Shown here one piece after another: positions 1 to 5,916 of a DNA stretch of 6,202 nt; the stretch's first letter is position 1, and every line of letters begins with the position of its first letter. The DNA comes from JALZAA01 sp035316025. GTDB taxonomy: Bacteria > Actinomycetota > Acidimicrobiia > IMCC26256 > JACDBD01. The DNA lies in assembly GCA_035316025.1 (NCBI GenBank), contig DATFXL010000059.1, positions 1 through 6,202 on the forward strand, given 5' to 3'. The notes under the pieces are model-generated. The model was not told the origin of the DNA. It searched no databases and was given only the letters and a program-made list of their open reading frames with translations. The position numbers were made by a program, and so were the translations under genes.

Positions 1-317
1 CCGCGGAAGAAGTGCTCGAGCGGGCCCGGGAGCGTCTCCCCGAGGTGAGCTTGGCGACGGTGTACAACACGCTCAACGAGCTGGTGTCGATGGGCGAGGT
101 CCAGCAGGTGGATGCGGGAGACGGGCCGACGCGGTACGACCCCAACACACAAGACGGCCATCACCACCTCGTGTGCCTCAAATGCGGGGACCTGCGCGAT
201 GTGCATCCGCAGGGACTAGACGCGCTCGAGTTGCCACGATCGCAGCGCTTCGGTTACCGGATCGTCAACCGGGAAGTGCTCTTCCAGGGCTACTGCAGCG
301 ACTGCGGCGGGCCTTAG
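1..317 (+). CDS. Fur/PerR-family metal-dependent transcriptional regulator, 5' truncated
   Basis: C-terminal 104 codons of a Fur-superfamily repressor; the reading frame is open from base 3 to the TAG at 315-317, and roughly the first 35-40 residues lie outside the window. Seen: the recognition-helix signature SLATVYNTLNEL (fragment residues 16-27), a His cluster HHH (53-55), and two CxxC pairs (Cys58/Cys61 and Cys98/Cys101) which in this family hold a structural zinc. The residue aligned with the E. coli Fur ligand Glu108 is Asp66 (in GDLRDV), as in PerR, where the matching Asp104 takes part in the regulatory metal site. Family knowledge: these dimeric cytoplasmic repressors sense iron, manganese, zinc or peroxide and control uptake or oxidative-stress genes. 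Which metal this one senses cannot be settled here, because the N-terminal ligand region is missing. It converges on the peptidase gene after a 93-bp gap with no clear terminator. Confidence 0.93.
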   Translation, partial: AEEVLERARERLPEVSLATVYNTLNELVSMGEVQQVDAGDGPTRYDPNTQDGHHHLVCLKCGDLRDVHPQGLDALELPRSQRFGYRIVNREVLFQGYCSDCGGP

Positions 318-410
318 ACACCGCACGCGCCGGCAGGTACGGCACCGGTGAGGACGCCCTGGCGGTAAGTGACGAGCGGATCGTCCAGAAAGTCCGGCGA
401 CCCCTCGGCT

Positions 411-1082
411 CTAGCAGGCCACGCTCGACTCCAGTGGGGCGGCGGGAGTGGACGAGCTGGTGTTCAGATACCAGTTCTCGGCCGTCTCGACCGCCCGGGC
501 GTCGCACGCGGTGATCGTTGTGCTACCGCCGGTGAGCGTCGGCGACATCATGAACCCGGGGGCGTTGGCATGGTCGGCCCCCAGGGCGTGACCGAACTCG
601 TGCGTGGTGATCTGCTGCACCTCCGCCGGCGTGTTCGGGGCGCCGAACGCCTTGGCAGAGATCCGAATGCTCACCGAGTCGATGAAGCCGGCGCCGTCGG
701 CGCTTCGCCGGGTCGAACCCTGCACGTTCCCGCCGCTGGGCTTGAAGCTGATCGTCACCTCCGCCCCTTGATTCGGATCGACCCGGGTGAGCTGAAGCGA
801 GCGGCTCTCGCCCACCACGACCGAACCCTGACCGCTCACCCACGCCTGCACGCCACGGTCGATCGCGTTCAAAAGGCTGGTGTCAGTCGTTCCCACGATC
901 GAGTACGTAATGCCGTCGGCGATCTTGGTGTCCCAGGCGCAACACACCGCAATATCGGGCGCGGACGAGGGCGGTGGCGGTCGCTTGGCGCCGGCGGGCG
1001 CACCGGTCCATCCCAAGACTCCCAGCGCCAGCATGAGCCCAACCAAGCCAGCGCCGACCCGCCTCCGCACCGTCGCAACCAC
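411..1082 (-). CDS. secreted matrixin-like zinc metallopeptidase
   Basis: Predicted 223-residue exported protease. Seen: a signal peptide with basic MVATVRRR, a hydrophobic core (about residues 9-27) and a likely cut after AGA at residue 32, followed by a KRPPPP spacer. The zinc motif HEFGHALGADH is at 161-171 (HExxHxxGxxH, with Glu162 as the catalytic base), and a Met-turn candidate FMMSPTL follows about eight residues after the third His. These are the marks of metzincins, closest to the matrixin/M10 type. Cysteines are few: Cys47-Cys48 side by side, Cys193, and Cys223 as the last residue, which could form disulfides outside the cell. There is no prodomain cysteine switch. The GTG at 1082 is chosen because GGAGG lies 5 bases before it and it places the signal peptide at the N terminus; the frame stays open far upstream, but that part has no signal-like sequence. 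It is divergent from the secreted protein at 1368. The substrate is unknown. Confidence 0.88.
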   Translation of the reverse strand: MVATVRRRVGAGLVGLMLALGVLGWTGAPAGAKRPPPPSSAPDIAVCCAWDTKIADGITYSIVGTTDTSLLNAIDRGVQAWVSGQGSVVVGESRSLQLTRVDPNQGAEVTISFKPSGGNVQGSTRRSADGAGFIDSVSIRISAKAFGAPNTPAEVQQITTHEFGHALGADHANAPGFMMSPTLTGGSTTITACDARAVETAENWYLNTSSSTPAAPLESSVAC

Positions 1083-1367
1083 CGGATCCTCCAGTTGACG
1101 TTTCGCCGGCCTCGACGAACGCGGCGCCACCCGACCGCATCTGTCCAACAACAACCTGCCCGCGCGCCCTCCCAGCCACAAGCGTCTCTCATCGGCGAGC
1201 ATACGCGGCGTCAGGTCGTGATTGGGCGCGGTGAGCCGCTCACGTTCCATGCGTGGGTTCGGTGCGCGGAGGCCGAGCGCAGATCGACAGTTCGGCGCTC
1301 GTTGCCCGCCGCCGAGTTGAGTCATGATCATTACCGTGTCGCAGGTTCGACGGTGAGGAGCGCGCCG
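1083..1367. promoter_or_regulatory. divergent intergenic region between two secreted-protein genes
   Basis: These 285 bases separate two genes transcribed away from each other, so both promoters should lie here. I see no clear -35/-10 pair. TACCGT at 1332-1337 fits the loose actinobacterial TANNNT -10 pattern for the plus-strand gene, but nothing convincing lies upstream of it. GAGGAG at 1355-1360 is the ribosome binding site of the plus-strand gene, 7 bases before its ATG. GGAGG at 1088-1092 on the minus strand serves the peptidase, just inside this interval. An imperfect dyad at 1321-1334 is listed separately. Long open frames cross the region on both strands, but they look like GC-driven shadows. 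Confidence 0.5.
1321..1334. repeat. short dyad (GTCATGATCATTAC) upstream of the secreted-protein gene
   Basis: The core ATGATCAT (1324-1331) is a perfect 8-bp palindrome, extended to 14 bp with one mismatched pair. It ends 33 bases before the ATG at 1368 and overlaps the only -10 candidate for that gene. It is AT-rich in a GC-rich setting, which fits a regulator site. It loosely resembles a shortened Fur box, but the match is too short to assign. Confidence 0.3.
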
Positions 1368-2093
1368 ATGCGCGTCGGTCGTTTCGTCTCGACGCTCGGG
1401 GTCGTGCTCGCAGCGATGTTGGCGGCCGGGGTGTCCAACGCGGGCGCATTGAAGCAGTCGGACGACAGCGCCAAGATCGACCCGGGCGATTTCACCAGCC
1501 AGATCACGAACCCCTACTTCCCACTTTCTCCGGGGACGACCTTCGTCTACGAGGGGACCTCCGAAGGCAAGGCGGAACTCAACACGGTGAAGGTCACCTC
1601 CGAGACGAGGCACATCCTCGGCGTGGACTCCCTCATCGTGCACGACGTGGTCGAGCAGACGGGAGTCGTGGTCGAGGACACCTTCGACTGGTACGCCCAA
1701 GACCGAGACGGCAACGTCTGGTACTTCGGGGAAGACACCCGCGAGCTCGACGCCCGGGGCCGGGTAAAGACCACCGAGGGGTCGTGGGAGGCCGGCCAAC
1801 ACCGAGCGGCGCCCGGCATCGTGATGCCGGCGCACCCCGCGGTCGGCGCCTCGTACCGCCAGGAGTACCGAAGAGGCGTGGCCGAGGACCGCGGCCGCAT
1901 CATCCAGGTGGGCGAGACGCGTACAACACCCATGGGGGGCTACGACAACGTCGTTGTGGTCGCCGAACGCACCAGGCTCGAGCCCAAGATCCTCGAGCAC
2001 AAGGAGTACGCCCCCGGCGTCGGACTGATCACCGAGGACGTCGTCAAGGGCGCCCACGAGACGTCGCACCTCGTCCGCATCGAACGCGCCTGA
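1368..2093 (+). CDS. secreted protein of unknown function
   Basis: 241-residue predicted exported protein. Seen: a signal peptide (MRVGRF, hydrophobic stretch about residues 7-22, likely cut after SNA at residue 25) and no cysteine anywhere, so it is not a lipoprotein. The mature part begins with an ITNPYFPLSPGTTFVYEG stretch (46-63), then VEDTFDWYAQDRDGNVWYFGED (102-123); the D112-x-D114-x-N116 spacing resembles a calcium-binding loop. Near the end KEYAPGVGLITE (212-223) looks like a beta-rich repeat-sheet protein. I recall this NPYFPL / WYAQDxDGNVWYFGED pattern from uncharacterised exported bacterial proteins but know of no function. The ATG at 1368 is chosen because GAGGAG lies 7 bases upstream and it gives a clean signal peptide; the same frame is open back to about 369 without coding character. 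It ends 42 bases from the convergent GNAT gene, with no visible terminator between. Confidence 0.88.
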   Translation: MRVGRFVSTLGVVLAAMLAAGVSNAGALKQSDDSAKIDPGDFTSQITNPYFPLSPGTTFVYEGTSEGKAELNTVKVTSETRHILGVDSLIVHDVVEQTGVVVEDTFDWYAQDRDGNVWYFGEDTRELDARGRVKTTEGSWEAGQHRAAPGIVMPAHPAVGASYRQEYRRGVAEDRGRIIQVGETRTTPMGGYDNVVVVAERTRLEPKILEHKEYAPGVGLITEDVVKGAHETSHLVRIERA

Positions 2094-2135
2094 ACAAGAA
2101 CGCCGAATCATCAGACCCGACGACAAGCGCCCCTC

Positions 2136-2627
2136 CTACGGCAACGGCCGGACGAGGATCAGCTCGTCGCGCATCGGAATCCCGTACCGGCCGAAGAGCG
2201 GGATCGTGGGTTTCAGCTCTCGCGCTCGGTCAGTCGCCCGAGCGTGAAGATCGGACAGATGGAACCCGCGGCGCTGATACAGGCGCAGAGCGTCGACATT
2301 GTCGTTGGTCGTAACGAGCCACAGCTCGCGTCCACCCTTCGCGGCGACTGTCGAGGCGACCGCTTCGATCAATGCGCTCCCGATTCCGGCGAAGCGGTGG
2401 TCGACGGATACCGCGATTGCCGCCAGCTCGGCCCGATCCCCCCGAAGAGCGTAGGTGGCGACGCCGTGGATGCGATCCCCGAGCCAGGCGCAAAAGCCGG
2501 GTCGTGCCAGGACATCGTGCATCTCACCAAGACGCGCCTGCTCCCGACCGCCGAGTTCAGCGTCGAGAAGTCGTTCCAGCGTCACCTCGTCAGCAGGCGC
2601 CGACTCCCGGATTGCAACCTCGCGCAT
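2136..2627 (-). CDS. GNAT-family N-acetyltransferase
   Basis: 163-residue cytoplasmic acetyltransferase of the GNAT fold, moving an acetyl group from acetyl-CoA to an unknown amine. Seen: an IRESAPADE opening typical of the first strand and helix (residues 6-14), motif A ELAAIAVSVDHRFAGIGSAL (67-86) with the acetyl-CoA pyrophosphate loop R78-F-A-G81-I-G83, and motif B DALRLYQRRGF (112-122). The C-terminal tail IPMRDELILVRPL fits the last strand. Start choice: ATG at 2627 gives the usual N terminus, but it has no good Shine-Dalgarno site. A GTG at 2663 would add 12 Arg/Pro/Gly-rich residues and leave 11 bases after the upstream stop; it also lacks a site. It is the last gene of the minus-strand run behind DUF1801, so it may be co-transcribed with it. 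The substrate cannot be predicted; a detoxifying or protein-modifying role is open. Confidence 0.88.
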   Translation of the reverse strand: MREVAIRESAPADEVTLERLLDAELGGREQARLGEMHDVLARPGFCAWLGDRIHGVATYALRGDRAELAAIAVSVDHRFAGIGSALIEAVASTVAAKGGRELWLVTTNDNVDALRLYQRRGFHLSDLHARATDRARELKPTIPLFGRYGIPMRDELILVRPLP

Positions 2628-2674
2628 GCGACCAGGCTGCCCGCTCGGTCGGCGCGATCGCACGCCATGTGCGG

Positions 2675-3106
2675 CTACTTCGCTCGCTTTGTCCTTGCCT
2701 CGCTGCCGGAAGTGTTGAGTGCGACCGCGGCACGGACCAGCGCCTTGAACGCGCCGGCGTCGACCTTCTCCCCCTCATGGATGTCGATCGCGCGCCTTGT
2801 GTTCCCGCCGAGGCTCGAGTTGAAGAGCTTGGCCGGATCCTTCAACGACGCGCCCTTGGCGAAGGTCAGCTTCACGACCGACTTGTACGTCTCGCCGGTG
2901 CAGATGATTCCGTCGTGTGACCATGTCGGGGTGCCCGGACTCGTCGCCTTGACCCACTTCACCTCCTCCACGACGGCCGGGTCTGCCTGTTTGATGAGCT
3001 TGCGCATCCGGCTCAGGGTCTCCCCGCGCCAGCCCCCGGTCTCCGCGATTCCTTTGTCGATCAGCTCAGATGCCGACTGGTCCTCGGTCGTACTCGACTT
3101 CTTCAT
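2675..3106 (-). CDS. DUF1801 domain protein
   Basis: 143-residue cytoplasmic protein of the DUF1801 (YdhG-like) family. Seen: a charged N terminus (MKKSSTTEDQ), a helix with TLSRMRKLIKQADPAVVEEVKW (30-51), then the family core SPGTPTWSHDGIICTGETYKSVVKLTF (56-82) and LFNSSLGGNTRRAIDIHEGEKVD (94-116), and a basic tail ending in RTKRAK. This family is known as small alpha/beta proteins; a frataxin-like iron-binding role has been proposed for one Bacillus member, and most members have no proven function. The ATG at 3106 is chosen because GGAGGA lies 4 bases upstream; the frame opens a further 13 codons with no support. It follows the permease after 55 bases and precedes the GNAT gene by about 50. 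Confidence 0.87.
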   Translation of the reverse strand: MKKSSTTEDQSASELIDKGIAETGGWRGETLSRMRKLIKQADPAVVEEVKWVKATSPGTPTWSHDGIICTGETYKSVVKLTFAKGASLKDPAKLFNSSLGGNTRRAIDIHEGEKVDAGAFKALVRAAVALNTSGSEARTKRAK

Positions 3107-3136
3107 GTTCTCCTCCACACGTCCAGACTCTTCGAG

Positions 3137-3159
3137 AATAAACACGCTGGTGGCGCGTG
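3137..3159 (-). terminator. possible weak intrinsic terminator or attenuator after the permease
   Basis: On the minus strand, just past the permease stop, CACGC (3159-3155) can pair with GCGTG (3147-3143) over a 7-base loop, followed by TTTATT (3142-3137). The stem is only 5 bp and the T-run is broken, so read-through into DUF1801 is likely. It may reduce expression of the two downstream genes relative to the transporter. Chance is a real alternative. Confidence 0.25.
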
Positions 3160-3161
3160 GT

Positions 3162-4010
3162 TCACCGGCGACGGGCGAAGCGGTAGACGGCGAGGCTCGC
3201 GAACACGACGAAGATGCCCGCGCACCACACGAGGCTGAGGATGATCCAGTAGGCGGTGGTGTGACCGACGCCGGCGGCGTGGGTGCCGCCGAGGGTCAGG
3301 CTGCGGACGGCGTTGCTGATGACGGTGAAGGGCTGGTTGTCGGCGAAGGGCTGCATCCAGCCCGGCAGCGAGTGAGCCGGCACGTAGGCGCTCGATACGA
3401 AGGCGAGTGGGATGACGAGCAGCGTGGCCGTGCCCTGGGCGGCTTGGGCGCTGCCCGAGAAGAGGCCGAGGCTGATGAAGACCCACATGAAGCTATAGGT
3501 CGCGACCAGCGTCAGAGCCAGCGCAAGCAGGACGGCGCCAGGGTCGGCGTCGAACCTGAATCCCACCGCGAAGGCCACGCCGATGGCGACGATCATGCCC
3601 CAGCCGGTAAGCGCGGTGTCGGCGAGGGAACGCCCGAACACCACGGCGGCGCGGGGGATGGGCAACGAGCGGAGCCGGTCGTGAACTCCGGACGAGGCGT
3701 CCTCGGCTACTCCGGCTGGTGAGGCCATCCCGATCCACAGGATCATGGTCACGAGGAATCCCGGCACGAGGAAGGCGACATAGTCGACGCCGCCGCCGGG
3801 GTTGATCGCGCCGCCGAAGATGTAGCGGAACATGAACAAGAACAGCGCGCCCTGGACAGTGCCCAACAGGAGCAGCTGCGGAGTGCGGAAGAACTGGAGG
3901 ATCGTTCGGCGCGCGCTCTGGGCGGTGGCCGTCACGAACCCCGTGCCCGAGCCAGCTGAGGCGCTCGGCGCGGTCGCGACGTCGGGGGCGGGTGCGGTGA
4001 TCGTGGTCAT
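3162..4010 (-). CDS. ABC-2 type exporter permease, DrrB-like
   Basis: 282-residue inner-membrane subunit of an ABC exporter, partner of the ATPase just upstream. Seen: a 30-residue Ala/Thr-rich cytoplasmic N terminus, then six likely membrane segments (about 46-66, 77-98, 124-150, 157-183, 194-212, 252-275). Between the first pair and the third lies the cytoplasmic loop SGVHDRLRSLPIPRAAVVFGR (107-127), which carries the ABC-2 pattern of a charged stretch and LRSLPIPR. Before the last segment, SLPGWMQPFADNQPFTVISNAVRSL (214-238) is the usual ABC-2 C-terminal signature. Length and layout match the daunorubicin-resistance DrrB group, which exports drugs or lipids. ATG at 4010 follows GGAG 7 bases upstream and begins 15 bases after the ATPase stop, so the two are translationally close. 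The transported compound cannot be told from the sequence. Confidence 0.93.
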   Translation of the reverse strand: MTTITAPAPDVATAPSASAGSGTGFVTATAQSARRTILQFFRTPQLLLLGTVQGALFLFMFRYIFGGAINPGGGVDYVAFLVPGFLVTMILWIGMASPAGVAEDASSGVHDRLRSLPIPRAAVVFGRSLADTALTGWGMIVAIGVAFAVGFRFDADPGAVLLALALTLVATYSFMWVFISLGLFSGSAQAAQGTATLLVIPLAFVSSAYVPAHSLPGWMQPFADNQPFTVISNAVRSLTLGGTHAAGVGHTTAYWIILSLVWCAGIFVVFASLAVYRFARRR

Positions 4011-4025
4011 CTCGGCTCCAAGGAA

Positions 4026-5009
4026 TCAGGCGGCGTCGGCCGTCTCGTTCTGGTGGTCGGTGTCGCTGGCTTCGAGGGGCTGGCCCGTAAGGGTCAGGAA
4101 CACCTCGTCCAGGGTCGGGCGTCGGAGGCCGACGTCGTCGACGGCGATGTGCTGCTCGTCGAGCCTGCGCACGACGACGGTGAGGTGGTCGGCGCCGCCG
4201 TCCACCGCGGCCCAGACGCGTTGGGTGTCGACATCGGAGCGGGGCGTCTCGGCGCCCACCGTGGCCAGCGTCTCTTCGACGGCCGGGAGGTCGCCGGCGG
4301 CCTGGGGGCGGACTTCGATCACGGCGCGCCCGGCACGCTCCTTGAGCTCGTCGGGGGTCCCCGCCGCGATGACATGGCCGCGATCGACGATCACGACGTC
4401 CCGGGCGAGCTGATCGGCCTCCTCGAGGTACTGGGTCGTCAACAGGATGTCGGTGCCGTCAGCGACGAGGTTGCGAATGGCCTCCCACAGGTCCACCCGG
4501 CCCCGGGGGTCGAGCCCGGTGGTCGGCTCGTCGAGCAAGAGGAGCTGGGGCCGCCCGACGAGGCTCGCGCCCAGGTCCAGGCGGCGGCGCATTCCTCCCG
4601 AGTACGTGCGAACCAGCCGCTTGCCGGCGTCGGCGAGCCCGAGTCGCTCGAGCACGGCGGCGGCTGCGGTCCGTGCCTCTCGCCGTCCCAGACCGAACAG
4701 GCGGGCGATCATGTCGAGGTTCTCGGTGCCGGTCATCGCCGGCTCGACCGATGCGAACTGGCCCGCGAGCCCGATGAGCCGGCGGACGCGCCGCGGCTCG
4801 GCAACCGCATCGACTCCCGCCACGCGCACCTCGCCCGCATCCGGCCTCAGCAACGTCGCCACCGCGTTGATGAAGGTGGTCTTGCCGGCTCCGTTGGGTC
4901 CGAGGAGCGCGGTGACGTGTCCTGCCTCGGCGACGACGTCCAAGCCGTCGAGGGCGTGGACGTCACCGAAGCGCTTGGTCAGGCCGTGCGCCTCGATGAT
5001 CGGCGTCAT
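4026..5009 (-). CDS. ABC exporter ATP-binding protein, DrrA-like
   Basis: 327-residue cytoplasmic ATPase that powers the DrrB-like permease. Seen: Walker A GPNGAGKTT (37-45), Q-loop Gln84, signature YSGGMRRRLDLG (136-147), Walker B LLLLDEP (156-162) with catalytic Glu161, and D-loop GLDPRG. The usual switch histidine is replaced by Gln193 in TTQYLEEADQLA; this is typical of DrrA-type ATPases. The C-terminal extension (about 225-310) ends in LRRPTLDEVFLTLTG (295-309), the DrrA-specific motif that contacts the permease, followed by an acidic tail. The family gives resistance to or export of anthracyclines, other antibiotics or lipids. ATG at 5009 follows a GAGGAGGAGGAG stretch; the frame runs 25 codons further up but that part overlaps the divergent regulator and has no coding look. 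It is first in the minus-strand operon and divergent from the TetR gene, its probable repressor. Confidence 0.95.
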   Translation of the reverse strand: MTPIIEAHGLTKRFGDVHALDGLDVVAEAGHVTALLGPNGAGKTTFINAVATLLRPDAGEVRVAGVDAVAEPRRVRRLIGLAGQFASVEPAMTGTENLDMIARLFGLGRREARTAAAAVLERLGLADAGKRLVRTYSGGMRRRLDLGASLVGRPQLLLLDEPTTGLDPRGRVDLWEAIRNLVADGTDILLTTQYLEEADQLARDVVIVDRGHVIAAGTPDELKERAGRAVIEVRPQAAGDLPAVEETLATVGAETPRSDVDTQRVWAAVDGGADHLTVVVRRLDEQHIAVDDVGLRRPTLDEVFLTLTGQPLEASDTDHQNETADAA

Positions 5010-5027
5010 GGCTCCTCCTCCTCGAAT

Positions 5028-5080
5028 CTCGATCACTGTTCGATAGCCGAACACTGTTCTATGCTGGTACGGTGATCGAG
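5028..5080. promoter_or_regulatory. nested operator region for the TetR regulator and DrrAB exporter
   Basis: Three symmetric elements share this intergenic stretch. GAACACTGTTC (5049-5059) is a perfect dyad (arms GAACA/TGTTC, one central base). GATCACTGTTC (5031-5041) is a degenerate copy, 18 bp away, and the direct repeat CACTGTTC is exact in both. Outside, CTCGATCAC (5028-5036) and GTGATCGAG (5072-5080) form a perfect 9-bp inverted repeat whose centre, base 5054, is also the centre of the inner dyad. The dyad abuts the likely -10 of the regulator gene. Such sites fit binding by one or two dimers of the TetR protein; binding itself is inferred. Confidence 0.72.
5060..5065 (+). promoter_or_regulatory. 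candidate -10 box of the TetR gene
   Basis: TATGCT is close to the -10 consensus and begins right after the GAACACTGTTC dyad. No good -35 is seen at the usual distance (TGTTCG at 5037-5042 is poor). A start about 7 bases downstream would fall on the GTG at 5072, which would allow a leaderless transcript. The facing promoter of the ABC genes must lie in the same stretch, but I see no clear -10 for it. Confidence 0.45.
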
Positions 5081-5098
5081 TCAAGGGGGAACGGGCCG

Positions 5099-5818
5099 AT
5101 GGCGACGGACGTCACATCCGACCAGCTCGAGCCGCCGTGGTGGCGTCCACCCAAGCAGCGGGCCCGGCGACGGGCGCCGCTCTCGCGTGACGCCATCGTC
5201 GACGCCGCCCTGGGGATCCTCGACGCCGACGGGGTCGACGCCCTCACGATCCGCCGTCTCGGCCAGGAGCTCGGCACCGGCGCCGCCAGCCTGTACTGGC
5301 ACATCGCCGGGAAGGACGAACTCGGTGAGCTCGTCTACGACCGGATCATGGGCGAGATCCAGCTTCCCGAGCCCGACCCCGCACGCTGGGACGACCAGCT
5401 CAAGGAACTCGCCCGATGCTCGTATCGAGCGATGCTCGCCCACAACGACGCCGTCCGGCTCTCCATCGGCCGGCCGCCCGCGGGGCCGAACACGCTGCGC
5501 ATCGTCGAATGGATGCTCACCCTGATGCGCAGCGCCGGCATCCCCGACCAGCCGGCCGCCTATTTCGGCAACACGCTCGGCCGCTTCCTCGACGCCTCGG
5601 TCCTCGAGGCATCAACCGCGCCGCCCGCCGAGGACGACGCCGAGTCAGTCGAGGACGGCGGGGACATGATGCGCGAATACTGGGCCAGCCTCCCCGGCGA
5701 TCGCTTTCCGAACCTCACCGCGCTCGCAGACACGACCTTCGACGTCGACGCCGACGACCTCTTCGAGTTCGGGCTCGATCTGCTCATGCGCGGACTCGCG
5801 GCGTACAAGGTGCCGTGA
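5099..5818 (+). CDS. TetR-family transcriptional repressor (TetR_C type)
   Basis: 239-residue cytoplasmic repressor. Seen: a Pro/Arg-rich N-terminal arm (WWRPPKQRARRRAPL, 14-28), then the TetR helix-turn-helix domain at about 29-75, with ALTIRRLGQELGTGAASLYWHI (48-69); GAASLYWHI is the recognition-helix end. The C-terminal ligand domain closes with DLFEFGLDLLMRGLAAY (220-236), the pattern of the tetracycline-repressor-like C-terminal family common in actinobacteria. Family knowledge: these dimers leave DNA on binding a small ligand, often a substrate of the neighbouring exporter. It is divergent from the DrrAB pair across 89 bp that hold palindromic operators, so control of both the exporter and itself is the natural reading. 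Start: ATG at 5099 has AGGGGGA 8 bases upstream; a GTG at 5072 adds nine residues and could be used by a leaderless mRNA. Confidence 0.93.
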   Translation: MATDVTSDQLEPPWWRPPKQRARRRAPLSRDAIVDAALGILDADGVDALTIRRLGQELGTGAASLYWHIAGKDELGELVYDRIMGEIQLPEPDPARWDDQLKELARCSYRAMLAHNDAVRLSIGRPPAGPNTLRIVEWMLTLMRSAGIPDQPAAYFGNTLGRFLDASVLEASTAPPAEDDAESVEDGGDMMREYWASLPGDRFPNLTALADTTFDVDADDLFEFGLDLLMRGLAAYKVP

Positions 5819-5916
5819 CAGGTTTCTTCGTCTCGACGCCCATCCACGAAGTGCATCGGCTGCGAACTCCCGGCAACAAGCGCGTACTCGTTTCGTCGTT
5901 CCCAAAGGAGCTCGTG

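Noticed and set aside
318..410. Gap between the convergent Fur and peptidase genes, searched for a bidirectional terminator
   Set aside because: No stem of useful length and no T or A tract; GGC/GCC-type fragments there pair only by chance.
369..1367. Long plus-strand frame upstream of and in frame with the secreted protein
   Set aside because: It is antisense to the peptidase and has Arg/Pro/His-rich low-information composition; the signal peptide and Shine-Dalgarno site fix the true start at 1368.
411..2126. 571-codon open frame on the minus strand covering the whole secreted-protein gene antisense
   Set aside because: Only its last 223 codons (from 1082 down) look like a protein; the rest is the antisense shadow of the plus-strand gene and the intergenic region, kept open by high GC.
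2244..3722. 492-codon plus-strand open frame opposite GNAT, DUF1801 and the permease
   Set aside because: It is antisense to three genes with recognisable family motifs, has no ribosome binding site and shows no domain.
4446..4454. Gln instead of the switch His in the ABC ATPase, considered as a sign of a dead enzyme
   Set aside because: Gln at this place is normal for DrrA-type exporter ATPases, and Walker A, Walker B and the signature are intact.
4053..5075. 340-codon plus-strand open frame opposite the ABC ATPase
   Set aside because: Shadow of the ATPase, which has every ABC motif; the Gly/Asp/Val/His-rich composition is typical of antisense of GC-rich genes.
5826..5851. Inverted repeat CTTCGT / ACGAAG after the TetR gene, considered as a terminator
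   Set aside because: Only a 6-bp stem with a 14-base loop and no T-run after it.
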